DNA from: an uncultured Erysipelotrichaceae bacterium
GTDB lineage: Bacteria > Bacillota_I > Bacilli_A > Erysipelotrichales > Erysipelotrichaceae
Assembly: GCA_902778375.1 (NCBI GenBank)
Contig: CACYXJ010000003.1
Location: 1 to 64,000, forward strand
Direction of reading: 5' to 3'
Length of the DNA: 64,000 nt
Shown: positions 28,923 to 38,862 of the stretch, piece by piece
Layout: every line of letters begins with the position of its first letter
How positions within the stretch are numbered: the first letter of the stretch is position 1
The notes under the pieces: model-generated
Database searches by the model: none
What the model was told of the DNA's origin: nothing
What the model saw: the letters and a program-made list of their open reading frames with translations, nothing else
Translations under genes and position numbers: made by a program

Positions 28923-30866
28923 ATGAAACCGATTTTGATGGAAGACATTGCCGCCTTCAGGACATTGACGCAGCTGAAAATGAATCCGGCAAACACGCAT
29001 GTGAGCTTCACCATGTTTACACCGGACAGGGAAGAGAACAATTATATCCGCGATATCTATGTCACTGACTGCAGAAGTGAGAAAACCGTCCGGATGACCG
29101 GTACCGGCAAGGACGGCTGGGCAATCTGGGATGATGACGACACATTGCTGCTGATGAGCGAAAGAACCGACAGCGACAAGCCGAAAGACTTCGAGGAGAA
29201 AACGGTATTCTACCGACTGAACATTCACGGCGGCGAAGCCGTGAAGGCTTTCGAGATAAACCGGAATGTCGAGGATGCCAGAAAACTGGCGGACGGAAAA
29301 TATGTTCTCAAGATTCTGACCGACAGAAACATGCCGGAAAAGACAGAGGACAGAAAAGAAGAAGCGGACTATCACATTTTTGACGAACTGCCGTTCTGGG
29401 CGAACGGCCGCGGCTATGTCTCCGGCAAAAGAAGTGTTCTGTTCCTGTTTGACGAAAAGGACGGCAGTCTTCAGCCGTTGTGCGAGCACAGCACAGACTG
29501 CGGATACTTCACGGTAAAAAAAGGCAGACTGCTTTATATCGCCAGCACCTGGCAGGACATCCTGCCGCAGACATCCGGTCTGTATCTCTATGATTCCGCA
29601 AGCGGCGATACGACATGTCTGGTGGAGGAAGGCAGGGTCAGGATCGATCATTGCCAGTTTGCCGGCGACAATGTGATTTTCACAGCCACCGACATGAAAC
29701 AGTGGGGAAGCGGACAGATTGCGGATTTCTGGATCTATGATGCCGGAGAAAAACAATGCCGTCTTCTGTACAAAAACAAGGAAGAACTCGCAGTCGGAGA
29801 CACTCCGATCACCGATACGCTGCGACCGGGTGGAACGACATTCCGCGGTCATGATGACAAGGTCATGTTCATCGCCCTGAACCATTATGAGACAGCTGTC
29901 TACACACTTAAGGACAATGCGATAGCCAAAACAGAGTGCATCAAGGATGGTGCAATTACCTGTTTTGCCGGTGAGGAAGGAGACCTCTGGTATCTCGGCG
30001 CCGAACCGGATTCCCTCAATGCCCTGTACCATAACGGCCGCAAGGTTTTCGATCCCAACGAAGAACTTTTCAGGGACAGGGAAACGGCGAAGATGGAATA
30101 CACACCGTTCGTGAACCGCTATGGCCAGAAGGTGGACGGCTGGGTACTGGAACCGAAGGACTACGATCCAAACAGGAAGTATCCGGGCATCCTTGAAATC
30201 CACGGCGGACCGCGGGCTGCCTACGGAATGGTGCTTTATCATGAAATGCAGATCTGGGCCGGCATGGGTTACTTTGTTTTCTGCTGCAATCCCCATGGCT
30301 CGGAAGGATATGGTGAAGAGTTTGCCGATCTGAGAGGGAAATACGGTAAGATCGACTTTGAAGACCTGATGGATTTCACCGATCATGTGCTGAAAGAATA
30401 TCCGGCTCTTGATCCGATGCGTCTTGGCGCATCCGGCGGATCTTACGGCGGCTTCATGTGCAACTGGATCGAAGGTCATACCGACCGCTTCGCAGCCATC
30501 GCTTCCCAGCGCTCTGTTTCCAACTGGGTCGCTGATTTCGGAACCAGCGAAATCGGTTTCTCCTTCGACAGAAACGAAATGGGGGCCGATCCCTGGACGG
30601 ATATGGAGAAAATGTGGGAACAGTCACCGCTGAAATATGCCGATCAGGCCAAGACACCGATCCTGTTCATCCACTCCCTGCGTGACTATAACTGCTTTAT
30701 CGATCAGGGTGTGCAGATGTTCACGGCAATGAAGCACTTCGGTGTACCGAGCCGGATGGTGATCTTCGAAGAAGAGAACCACGGTCTGTCCCGCAACGGC
30801 AAACCGAAGCACAGGATCCGCCGTCTGAAAGAGATGACGGACTGGTTCGACAAATATCTGAAATAG
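28923..30866 (+). CDS. S9 family serine peptidase, second paralogue
   Basis: 647 residues with N-terminal propeller and hydrolase domain. Triad: S507 in ASGGSYGGF, D588 in HSLRDYNC, H620 in ENHGLSR. Clearly related to the gene at 16190-18178. Start at ATG 28923 with AAAGGA upstream, 19 nt after the dehydratase stop, so probably in one transcript with it. Cytoplasmic; cleaves small peptides. Confidence 0.92.
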   Translation: MKPILMEDIAAFRTLTQLKMNPANTHVSFTMFTPDREENNYIRDIYVTDCRSEKTVRMTGTGKDGWAIWDDDDTLLLMSERTDSDKPKDFEEKTVFYRLNIHGGEAVKAFEINRNVEDARKLADGKYVLKILTDRNMPEKTEDRKEEADYHIFDELPFWANGRGYVSGKRSVLFLFDEKDGSLQPLCEHSTDCGYFTVKKGRLLYIASTWQDILPQTSGLYLYDSASGDTTCLVEEGRVRIDHCQFAGDNVIFTATDMKQWGSGQIADFWIYDAGEKQCRLLYKNKEELAVGDTPITDTLRPGGTTFRGHDDKVMFIALNHYETAVYTLKDNAIAKTECIKDGAITCFAGEEGDLWYLGAEPDSLNALYHNGRKVFDPNEELFRDRETAKMEYTPFVNRYGQKVDGWVLEPKDYDPNRKYPGILEIHGGPRAAYGMVLYHEMQIWAGMGYFVFCCNPHGSEGYGEEFADLRGKYGKIDFEDLMDFTDHVLKEYPALDPMRLGASGGSYGGFMCNWIEGHTDRFAAIASQRSVSNWVADFGTSEIGFSFDRNEMGADPWTDMEKMWEQSPLKYADQAKTPILFIHSLRDYNCFIDQGVQMFTAMKHFGVPSRMVIFEEENHGLSRNGKPKHRIRRLKEMTDWFDKYLK

Positions 30867-30871
30867 ACAAG

Positions 30872-30900
30872 CATACTGCCGCAAGGCAGTATGTTTTGTT
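30872..30900 (+). terminator. Terminator after second S9 peptidase
   Basis: 9-bp stem CATACTGCC/GGCAGTATG, GCAA tetraloop, then TTTTGTTT. Confidence 0.88.
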
Positions 30901-30907
30901 TCAAACA

Positions 30908-30936
30908 ATGAAAAAAACTGTTCAGTAGTTTATAAT
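30908..30936 (+). promoter_or_regulatory. Promoter of murD-murI
   Basis: ATGAAA, 17-bp spacer, perfect TATAAT; murD starts 18 nt past the -10. Confidence 0.6.
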
Positions 30937-30954
30937 GGTGTGCGAGGTGTCAGT

Positions 30955-32292
30955 ATGGATCTGAAAGAAAAGAAAGTGCTGGTGATCGGTCTTGCCCGCA
31001 GCGGCATGGCAGCGATCAGACTGCTTCATGAAATCGGCGTGCAGGATATCACGCTGAGCGAAAGAAAAGAAGTTGAAGACAGGGAATACCTGGACCGGAC
31101 CGGTGTGAAGATTACCGGCCAGGATGATGAAGTATTCGAAGGCGATTATGACCTGGTCATCAAGAACCCGGGTGTACCGCCTGTCAGCCCGTTTGTCAGA
31201 CGGCTGAAGGAACGCGGTATTCCTGTCATTACCGAGATCGAACTGGCATATCAGGCTGTAAAACCGCAGCACTGGATCACGATTACCGGTACCAACGGCA
31301 AGACGACCACGACAACGCTGGTATATGAAATTCTGAAGAAAGCATATGGCGATAAAGCGCATGTTGCCGGCAATATCGGCATTCCCCTTGCGGAAGTGGT
31401 GCTGGATCAGAACCTGCTGAATGAAGAAGGCCATTATATCGCCCTTGAAATCTCCCAGGGTCAGCTTGTGGATATCGATACCTTCCGTCCGGAAGTGGCA
31501 GCGATAACCAACCTGACACCGGATCATATCGATTCGATGGGCGGTCTGGACAATTATTACCGTTCCAAGACAAGGGTGTATGAAAACATGAAAGGGGAGG
31601 ATACTTTCCTGCGCAATCTGGACGATCCGACCCTGATGGACTATACCGAGCGTTATCCGATTCCCTGCCGCATTTCCACCTTCTCACTGAAGCATGAGGA
31701 TGCGGACAGCTTCCTGAAGGACGGATGGATGTATATCGGCAAAGAGAAAATGCTGGATCTGTCACGGATTTCACTCGTAGGTGAACATAATCTGCAGAAT
31801 ATCATGATTGCGGCAGCTGCCTGTGCCCGCATCGGGATTGGCAGCGATGTGATCCGGGAAACCGTGTACGGGTTCAAAGGTGTGGAACACCGGATCGAAT
31901 TTGTCCGGGAACTGGACGGAGTCAAGTACTACAACGATTCCAAAGGCACCAATACGGATGCGACAATCACCGCCCTGAAGGCGTTTGATCACGGTGTGAT
32001 CCTTCTCGTCGGCGGATTTGAAAAAGGTCTTTCCATGGACGAAATGAAAAAGCATCTCGGCTGTGTGAAACAGGTAATCGGCTATGGTGCTTCCGGCCGC
32101 AGGATCGCCACTGACCTTGTCGGTGACAAGGCAATCGTCGTCACCGATCTTGTCGAAGCAACCAACCAGGCAAGAGACCTTGCGGAAAGCGGCGACACGG
32201 TACTGCTGTCACCGACAACATCCTCTTTCGACCAGTATTCCTGTTTCGAGGAAAGAGGCGAGCATTTTAAGAAGATCGTGAATGAATTATGA
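30955..32292 (+). CDS. murD: UDP-N-acetylmuramoyl-L-alanine:D-glutamate ligase
   Basis: 445 residues. Adds D-glutamate to the peptidoglycan precursor in the cytoplasm. Mur ligase ATP loop TGTNGKTTTT, the central EISQGQL and later VEHRIEFV and NDSKGTN motifs are clear. Start at ATG 30955 with GAGGTG upstream. Overlaps murI by 4 nt, and murI makes its D-glutamate substrate, a direct functional pairing. Confidence 0.96.
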   Translation: MDLKEKKVLVIGLARSGMAAIRLLHEIGVQDITLSERKEVEDREYLDRTGVKITGQDDEVFEGDYDLVIKNPGVPPVSPFVRRLKERGIPVITEIELAYQAVKPQHWITITGTNGKTTTTTLVYEILKKAYGDKAHVAGNIGIPLAEVVLDQNLLNEEGHYIALEISQGQLVDIDTFRPEVAAITNLTPDHIDSMGGLDNYYRSKTRVYENMKGEDTFLRNLDDPTLMDYTERYPIPCRISTFSLKHEDADSFLKDGWMYIGKEKMLDLSRISLVGEHNLQNIMIAAAACARIGIGSDVIRETVYGFKGVEHRIEFVRELDGVKYYNDSKGTNTDATITALKAFDHGVILLVGGFEKGLSMDEMKKHLGCVKQVIGYGASGRRIATDLVGDKAIVVTDLVEATNQARDLAESGDTVLLSPTTSSFDQYSCFEERGEHFKKIVNEL

Positions 32293-33095
32293 GTAAAAAA
32301 GAAGGATATATCGGTGTCTTTGACTCGGGAATCGGCGGACTGACAGTTGCCGGAAGCATCATGAAGTCCCTGCCGAAAGAGAATATCATCTACTTCGGTG
32401 ATACCGCTCATCTGCCATACGGCACCAAAAGTGAAAAACAGATCAGGGAATACGCCGTCAATGACGTTCTTTTCCTGTCACAGTTTGATCTGAAGGCTCT
32501 GGTCATCGCCTGCAACACTGCTGACTCTGTTGCCCGCCATGCCCTGGAAGAGAAGTTTGACATGCCGATCTACGGCGTGATCAAACCGGCTTCCATCAAA
32601 GCCGCAAGGGTGACCCGCAACAACCGGATCGGCATCATGGCGACAACGGCGACAGTCCGTTCCGATGCCTATCCCCGCACCATTCACCGCTACAGCGAGG
32701 AGGCGGAAGTCTTCCAGCTGGCCTGCCCGCTGCTGGTGCCGCTGGTGGAAAACGGCCGTTTCAGCAAGGATGATATCGTTGTCAGAACGGTACTGAAGGA
32801 ATATCTCGACCAGCTTACCGCCCATGGCATCGACACACTGGTCCTCGGCTGCACGCATTATCCGCTGCTGATGGATGCCATCTCTTCACTGGTGCCGGAC
32901 CTGACGATCATCAGTTCTTCGGAAGCAGCGGCGGAAACCCTTCGCCGCGGTCTGCAGGAACTGGATCTTCTCAACGAGAGCGAAGGCGGCAAAAGAAAGT
33001 ATTTTGTCAGCGATGCTCCGGAACACTTTCATGAAAATGCCGTCCTGTTCCTTGGCGAAGACGCAGCTGACGAAGCGGAACTGGCAGAAGTCTGA
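32289..33095 (+). CDS. murI: Glutamate racemase
   Basis: 268 residues. Converts L- to D-glutamate for MurD. The two catalytic cysteines sit in ACNTADS and LGCTHYPLL, and the N-terminus shows VFDSGIGGL. ATGA overlap with murD. Most relatives have CNTAS; here the motif reads CNTAD, a small deviation. Confidence 0.95.
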   Translation: MSKKEGYIGVFDSGIGGLTVAGSIMKSLPKENIIYFGDTAHLPYGTKSEKQIREYAVNDVLFLSQFDLKALVIACNTADSVARHALEEKFDMPIYGVIKPASIKAARVTRNNRIGIMATTATVRSDAYPRTIHRYSEEAEVFQLACPLLVPLVENGRFSKDDIVVRTVLKEYLDQLTAHGIDTLVLGCTHYPLLMDAISSLVPDLTIISSSEAAAETLRRGLQELDLLNESEGGKRKYFVSDAPEHFHENAVLFLGEDAADEAELAEV

Positions 33096-33154
33096 AACAG
33101 TTTCTGGTGCTTTATGAAGAAATCTATAAGGCGAAACACATAGGAGTTTTATCA

Positions 33155-35005
33155 ATGGACACATTCTACAAAATTGTATCCCTGCTGGGCGGCCTGGCGC
33201 TGTTCCTGTACGGTATGCGGATCATGGGTGACGGACTCAAGAGCAGTTCCGGCGGCGCGCTGAAGGCCGCTCTGGCAAAAGTCACCAATAAAGCCTATAT
33301 GGGATTTCTGCTGGGTCTTCTGGTGACCTGCATGATTCAGAGTTCGACAGCGACGATTGTTCTGACAGTCGGTCTTGTCGGTGCCGGTTTTCTGACATTC
33401 CGGCAGTCGATTGGAATCGTTCTCGGTGCCAATGTCGGTACCAGCATCACAGCCCAGATCATCCGTCTGATGGATATCAGTGCCGGATCGACAAGCATCA
33501 TGTATTTCTTCAAATCCGACAACCTGGCACCGATGGCACTGATCATCGGTATTGTGCTGATCATGTTTGTCGGAACCAGAAAATCCAAGAACGCCGGTAC
33601 CATATGCATGGGCTTCGGTATTCTGTTTGTCGGTCTGATGAACATGAGCGCCGCGGTAAGCACGATGTCTGATTCCCTGAGCGGATTTCTTGTGTCGTTT
33701 GAAAACAACTATCTGCTCGGCTTTATGGCCGGTGTGATCGCGACCGGAATCATTCAGAGTTCATCCGCTGTCGTCGGTATTCTGCAGTCGGTAGCCAGTT
33801 CCGTCGGCGTCACTTTCTGCGCTGTTTTCGCAGTCATTCTCGGTGTTAATATCGGCGACTGTCTGACGACGTATGCCGTGTGCCGGATCGGCGCCTCAAG
33901 AGAACAGATCCGCACGGTTCTGATTCATATTATCTATAACGTGTTTGCCCTGGTGCTGATCGTCACGGCCCTGTTTGTCCTGCGCTCGGCCGGAATCCTG
34001 AACGATGAGATCTGGTACCGCACCCTGAATTCCGGCGGCGTTGCGAATGTTCACGGTATTTTCCGTCTCGTGCCGGCAGTCGTTCTTCTGCCGTTCACCG
34101 GCGTGTTCGCGAAGATTTCGGAAATCCTGGTCAAGGACGCGCCTGTCGATCCGGAAGAGGAAGAAAATGAAAAACTGCTCAGGGAACTGGACAGCCATCT
34201 GCTCGGCAATCCGGGTCTTGCCCTGGACGAATCGCACCATCTGATCGTTCACATGGCAAAAAACTCCCTGAAGAACTATACAGACACGATCGATGTCATG
34301 AAGAAATATGACGAAAAGAAAATCGAGAAGATCGAAAGCCGCGAGAATGCCCTTGACCGCATGGCAGATGCTTCCAACCGCTATCTCGTGGACCTTTCAC
34401 CGAACCTTACGACGGAAGAGGATGAAAACAACCAGAATTATCAGATGAAGGCGATCATCTGCTTCGAACGTGTCGGCGATCTCTGCATCAATATTCTTTC
34501 CGCCATCAAGCAGCTTCATGAATCCCAGGAGGAAATTTCCGATATGGCGGCAGCCGAACTGCCGGTCGCCTTTATGTCTGTCAACCAGATCCTCGGTATG
34601 ACGGTGACGGCATACCAGGAAGAGAACCCGGCGCTTGCCCGCAGGATCGAACCTCTGGAGGAAGTGGTCGACGAACTGATCGACGAGCTGAAGGACAGAC
34701 ATATTGCCAGAGTCAAGAGACAGGAATGCAATATGAACGCCGCCCTGCATTATCAGGAAATTCTCCAGAACCTGGAGAGAATTTCCGACCAGTGTTCCGA
34801 CCTGGGAGTGTATCTTCTTGCCAGGGAAGACAATTATATCCGCGGCATGGAGCACCGCTATATCCATAATCTGCACCATCAGCCGGACGCGGAATATACA
34901 AAGGAATATGAGGATCATTACGACCGCTACTTTGACATGCTCAGGATAATCGATCTGGAGAAAACGAACAAGGACTTGAAAAAACAACAGACAGCTGCCG
35001 CCTGA
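33155..35005 (+). CDS. Na/Pi cotransporter family protein with PhoU-like domain
   Basis: 616 residues. N-terminal membrane part (about 1-320) contains two repeats with QSSTATIVLT and QSSSAVVGI, the sodium/phosphate symporter signature. The C-terminal 250 residues are PhoU-like helices. Imports phosphate or modulates it. Start at ATG 33155 with AGGAG upstream. 59 nt after murI without a terminator, so readthrough from the mur genes is likely. Confidence 0.9.
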   Translation: MDTFYKIVSLLGGLALFLYGMRIMGDGLKSSSGGALKAALAKVTNKAYMGFLLGLLVTCMIQSSTATIVLTVGLVGAGFLTFRQSIGIVLGANVGTSITAQIIRLMDISAGSTSIMYFFKSDNLAPMALIIGIVLIMFVGTRKSKNAGTICMGFGILFVGLMNMSAAVSTMSDSLSGFLVSFENNYLLGFMAGVIATGIIQSSSAVVGILQSVASSVGVTFCAVFAVILGVNIGDCLTTYAVCRIGASREQIRTVLIHIIYNVFALVLIVTALFVLRSAGILNDEIWYRTLNSGGVANVHGIFRLVPAVVLLPFTGVFAKISEILVKDAPVDPEEEENEKLLRELDSHLLGNPGLALDESHHLIVHMAKNSLKNYTDTIDVMKKYDEKKIEKIESRENALDRMADASNRYLVDLSPNLTTEEDENNQNYQMKAIICFERVGDLCINILSAIKQLHESQEEISDMAAAELPVAFMSVNQILGMTVTAYQEENPALARRIEPLEEVVDELIDELKDRHIARVKRQECNMNAALHYQEILQNLERISDQCSDLGVYLLAREDNYIRGMEHRYIHNLHHQPDAEYTKEYEDHYDRYFDMLRIIDLEKTNKDLKKQQTAAA

Positions 35006-35018
35006 CAGCTGTTTTTTT
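34991..35018 (+). terminator. Terminator overlapping the Na/Pi gene stop
   Basis: ACAGCTG/CAGCTGT stem, loop of 8 nt, then seven T; the stop codon lies in the loop. Confidence 0.75.
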
Positions 35019-35069
35019 GCGATTTTCAGGAACTTATATATAATGTAATAGCCTGCGGAGGTGATTGTT

Positions 35070-36317
35070 ATGAAAGAGTTCTGTCTGCTTCAGGAAGAAG
35101 AATACGCAAGGTTTCAGGAAACATCCGAGCTGCGCGGATTTCTGAATTCCAGGGAAGCAATCAAACTGAAGGAAATGAACGGCTGGGAAACGGAATATGC
35201 AGGCGTGAAGGAAGACGGCAGAATCATTGCCGCTACCCCGCTGACCTATATCCCGGTCATGAAAATATACAGGTTCTGCCATGCCCAGAGCGGTTTTCTC
35301 TGCGATTACCGTGACACGGAAACCCTGCGTTTTTTTACTGAGGAACTGAAGAAGTACCTTGCCGGCAGGAAGGTCATGTACATGATGATCAATCCCAACA
35401 TGAATTATCTGGAAAGGGATATGGACGGCAATCCGGTCGAGGGAGGATATGACAACAGCGATGTCATGAAGACGCTTCAGGAACTGGGTTTTGAGCACCA
35501 GGGATTCCCGACCGATTATTCCGCTTTCACGATGATCAGCTGGGTTTTCGCCATGAATCTGAAGGATAAGACCTACGAACAGGTGCTGAAGGAAATGGAT
35601 CAGCAGACCCGCTGGTCGGCCAACCGCACGCAGAAGCAGGGAATCCAGGTCAGAGAGCTGAAAGCGGACGAAATTGACAAGTTCATCCGTATGGAGGAGG
35701 AAACAGCCAGACGCCGCGGCTTTGAAATGCGGGAAAAGGATTTCTACCGCAACCAGCTGAAGGCGTACGGCGACCATGCAAAAGTTTTGCTGGCGTATCT
35801 GGATCTGAACGAATTCAAAAAGCGTCTGGCAGAGGAAAAGGAACAGCTTGAAAAGGAAATGGCGGAGATCGAAGCGAAACTGGCGGAAATGCCGGGCTCC
35901 AAAAAGTTCCAGAAGAAACAGAAAGTCGCACAGGAGGCATTGGACCTGAACGCGAAAAAACTGCAGGAAGCTCTCGAAGAAGAGGAAAAACACGGTTCCG
36001 TACTGGAAATGGCCGCATCCTTCTTCATTGTCTATGACAACGAGGCAGTTTATCTCTACAGTGCCGCCAACGACGAATTCCGCAAATATTACGCACCGTA
36101 TGCGATCCAGCTGGAAATGATCCGCTATGCCATCGACAATCATATTCCACGTTATAACTTCTACGGCATTTCCGGAAACTTCGACAAGGAGGCTTCCGAC
36201 TACGGCGTCTATGAATTCAAACGCGGATTCGGCGGACAGGTCGAACAGCTGCTGGGAGAATTCATCCTGCCTGTCAATAAAGCGGTATACAAACTTTACA
36301 AAACGGTCAAAAAGTAA
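35070..36317 (+). CDS. FemABX-type peptidoglycan bridge aminoacyltransferase
   Basis: 415 residues. Two GNAT-like domains with a helical coiled-coil arm (about 250-310, Glu/Lys-rich), the Fem layout. Conserved-looking segments are SANRTQKQGI, YNFYGISGNF and GVYEFKRGFGG. Uses aminoacyl-tRNA to add cross-bridge residues to lipid II. Start at ATG 35070 with GGAGG upstream. Fits the neighbouring murD-murI context. Confidence 0.92.
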   Translation: MKEFCLLQEEEYARFQETSELRGFLNSREAIKLKEMNGWETEYAGVKEDGRIIAATPLTYIPVMKIYRFCHAQSGFLCDYRDTETLRFFTEELKKYLAGRKVMYMMINPNMNYLERDMDGNPVEGGYDNSDVMKTLQELGFEHQGFPTDYSAFTMISWVFAMNLKDKTYEQVLKEMDQQTRWSANRTQKQGIQVRELKADEIDKFIRMEEETARRRGFEMREKDFYRNQLKAYGDHAKVLLAYLDLNEFKKRLAEEKEQLEKEMAEIEAKLAEMPGSKKFQKKQKVAQEALDLNAKKLQEALEEEEKHGSVLEMAASFFIVYDNEAVYLYSAANDEFRKYYAPYAIQLEMIRYAIDNHIPRYNFYGISGNFDKEASDYGVYEFKRGFGGQVEQLLGEFILPVNKAVYKLYKTVKK

Positions 36318-36346
36318 AATATCAGTCCTCCGGGACTGATATTTTG
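36316..36346 (+). terminator. Terminator after Fem gene
   Basis: 13-bp stem AAAATATCAGTCC with its complement, 4-nt loop. Confidence 0.82.
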
Positions 36347-36394
36347 CATTCTCTCTTGTTACAATAACGGTAACTCTCTGAAAAGGACTTGGTG

Positions 36395-38857
36395 ATGAAA
36401 TACGTAAAAAGTTTTTATCTTGATAAGGAAAAAGATATCATTGTGGACCTCTTTCGCGAAAAAGAGGAATTTCATTATGTTCTCAAGACACCTCATCACA
36501 GCACCGGCAATCTGATCCGCAATCTGGCAAGGCTGTGCGGTCTGCCGCTTTCCGAAGACGAAAACGGTCTGCTGGTGATCAGGGGAATCATTCCCTGCTA
36601 TATCGACGGCTATAACCGCAGGGTCTATGTTTTCCGGCTGGGCAATACGAAAGTCGCCAATATCTATCCTGACGGAACGGTGGAAATGAAGGCACAGGTG
36701 CCGTCCATCGCCAAGACGCTGATGAGCCAGACAAAGAATTACCGTCTCGGCGAACATGAGTCGATCGTCAAAACGTATATCCGCCGCGAGTGCAAATTCA
36801 CGACCGATCTGCATACGCATATGAATGCCAACCTGAATGCTGACATTCTGATTGCCCTCGGCATTTTCCACCAGATCCGTTATCCCTTGTACTACATAAA
36901 AAAGCTGGATCTCAAATGCACGGAGAAACAATGGAAGAAACTGCTGGAACGGCGGAAGAAGGCGGAAGAAAAACTGGCGGACTGCGGCCTGGAGGGAAAG
37001 TATCTCGAGCGCCGCATCGACGACAATACATGGATCAACTTCGCCGACCTGATCCTGAACAATCTGAAGAATGCCGCCTACAATATCGCCCGTATCCGCA
37101 TGTCGCTTTCGGTTCTGAAAGACGGTCAGGCGGTGTTTACCAATCTGGAAAAGGTCTATCTGTACCGCTATGTCTTTACCAAAGGCACATCCAGTGAGAG
37201 AAAGATCAGACTGAAAGACACTGAGAGGATCCCGGATGAGGACATTTCACGCGCGCTTTCGCAGATGCTTGCAGACGCCGGGGATCCCCGCTACGAAAAC
37301 AACACGCTTTTTCAGAACAAGCTGCTGTGGATTGCCCGCAGCTACCAGTCACGCGGCATCGTCTATGCCGAGATTTCCGACACCACCCTTGTCAAGGAAA
37401 ACGGTGCGGCACAGATGCTGCAGCAGGTGCATCAGGTCATGCCCGCCATTTATGCCGAGACCGGTGTCAGGCTGCGCTTCCTTGCGGCTATACGAAGAAT
37501 CCCGCTGACCATCGTAAAGGACCAGGTCGCGACAGATTACTTCCGTCATAATCTGAAAGTACTCAAGGCAGTCGCTTCCGACCCGTATGTGGCAGGCAGC
37601 GACATCCTGGGAGAAGAAATCAACGATATCCGCGATATCGCACCGGTAATCAGGGAAATTGTCAGAATCGCAAAGGATGTGCCGGGATATGTGATCCGTA
37701 TTCATGCCGGGGAAAACGACAGTCTGCGTGACAATGTCGCCAACAGTATCCACTGCGTCCGCGATGCTCTTGAGCCCGGTCAGCAGATGCCTTCGGTACG
37801 CATCGGACACGGACTCTATACAGCCAATCTTCAGAGTCAGAAAGGACAGGCTCTGATCAAAGCATTGAAGGAGACCGGTGCCGTGCTGGAATTCCAGATC
37901 ACATCGAATGTCAGACTGAACAACCTCAGCAGTATGAAAAACCATCCGCTGCGTACCTATCTTTCCTATGGCCTGGATTGTGTGCAGGGAACAGACGGCG
38001 GGGCATTATACGGAACTGATTCAATGGATGAACAGCTGGCGCTGGAGCGTTTTCTGGGACTGGGCATGGACGAAATGGTCCATATGAAAAAGAGCGAAAA
38101 CAAAGTTCTGGCAAAGGCAGAAAAGGCATTTGCCGAAAAAATGAATAATATGCCGGCAGTCTCTGACGTCAGGGATTATTACCAGCAGCGCATCGATCAT
38201 ACAGAAGCCGGACTGATCAGTGAAAAAACAGCTGACAGCCGGCTGATCTCGGAAGTTGTGCTGGCTGATCAGATCCGCTCCCTTCCGGAGGGCGGCTTGC
38301 CGGTCGTTGTTGCCGGCGGCAGCTTCAACAACGATAAACATGTCACAAAAGTCAGGAAGGAAGGACTGGAACTGATCGACGAACTGCTGGACAGCGGCGA
38401 TCCGAAGAAGATGTTCTTCCTGGTCGGCCATCATCTGACCGGTTACGAAAAGTATCTGATTGATCAGAACCGCGGCCGGTATCTCATCTATGCGATCGTG
38501 CCTAAAATGATCACTGCCCGCCAGGCGAAAGCCCTCAGGGAGAGCGGTCTGAGGATCCGGGTATCGATCGAAGTCTCGTCCATGGGCCTGTATAAGAGTT
38601 TTACCTATGAGATTTTCAAACGCCGCAAGGCAGTGCTTCTTGCCTTTGACGGCAACAGTGCCGGCGCGAATATGATCCAGGAAGTGAAAAACAGCCGCCG
38701 CAAGTCGCTGATCTATGTCAACAGAAGAAGCAGGGCTCTGAAGACCAAAGCAGCTTCCCTGCTGGGTTATGTCACGATGTTCATGCCGGAAACGGAAGGA
38801 GTCAGCGAAACCATTATCCGCTGTTCCTGTGAATTCCCTGATATCGAGGGGGAGTAG
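36395..38857 (+). CDS. Adenosine-deaminase-like protein with SLOG-like C-terminal domain
   Basis: 820 residues, about 2.4 times the length of a plain adenosine deaminase. Residues 1-125 are a separate alpha/beta region. Deaminase metal/catalytic motifs follow: H140 and H142 (DLHTHMNA), H437 and E440 (HAGE), H472 (IGHGL), D534 (GTDGG). The usual second Asp after D534 is Gly, so the base pocket differs. Residues about 630-790 form a Rossmann-like domain (VVVAGGSF, FFLVGHHLTGYEK, VLLAFDGNSAGAN) resembling SLOG/LOG nucleotide-binding folds. Start at 36395 with AAAAGGA 7 nt upstream. The radical-SAM gene starts 5 nt after its stop. Substrate unknown; roles in purine salvage or nucleotide signalling are both open. 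Confidence 0.72.
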   Translation: MKYVKSFYLDKEKDIIVDLFREKEEFHYVLKTPHHSTGNLIRNLARLCGLPLSEDENGLLVIRGIIPCYIDGYNRRVYVFRLGNTKVANIYPDGTVEMKAQVPSIAKTLMSQTKNYRLGEHESIVKTYIRRECKFTTDLHTHMNANLNADILIALGIFHQIRYPLYYIKKLDLKCTEKQWKKLLERRKKAEEKLADCGLEGKYLERRIDDNTWINFADLILNNLKNAAYNIARIRMSLSVLKDGQAVFTNLEKVYLYRYVFTKGTSSERKIRLKDTERIPDEDISRALSQMLADAGDPRYENNTLFQNKLLWIARSYQSRGIVYAEISDTTLVKENGAAQMLQQVHQVMPAIYAETGVRLRFLAAIRRIPLTIVKDQVATDYFRHNLKVLKAVASDPYVAGSDILGEEINDIRDIAPVIREIVRIAKDVPGYVIRIHAGENDSLRDNVANSIHCVRDALEPGQQMPSVRIGHGLYTANLQSQKGQALIKALKETGAVLEFQITSNVRLNNLSSMKNHPLRTYLSYGLDCVQGTDGGALYGTDSMDEQLALERFLGLGMDEMVHMKKSENKVLAKAEKAFAEKMNNMPAVSDVRDYYQQRIDHTEAGLISEKTADSRLISEVVLADQIRSLPEGGLPVVVAGGSFNNDKHVTKVRKEGLELIDELLDSGDPKKMFFLVGHHLTGYEKYLIDQNRGRYLIYAIVPKMITARQAKALRESGLRIRVSIEVSSMGLYKSFTYEIFKRRKAVLLAFDGNSAGANMIQEVKNSRRKSLIYVNRRSRALKTKAASLLGYVTMFMPETEGVSETIIRCSCEFPDIEGE

Positions 38858-38862
38858 GGCAC

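Noticed and set aside
28863-30479. 538-residue reverse ORF
   Set aside because: Antisense to the second S9 peptidase; same reasons.
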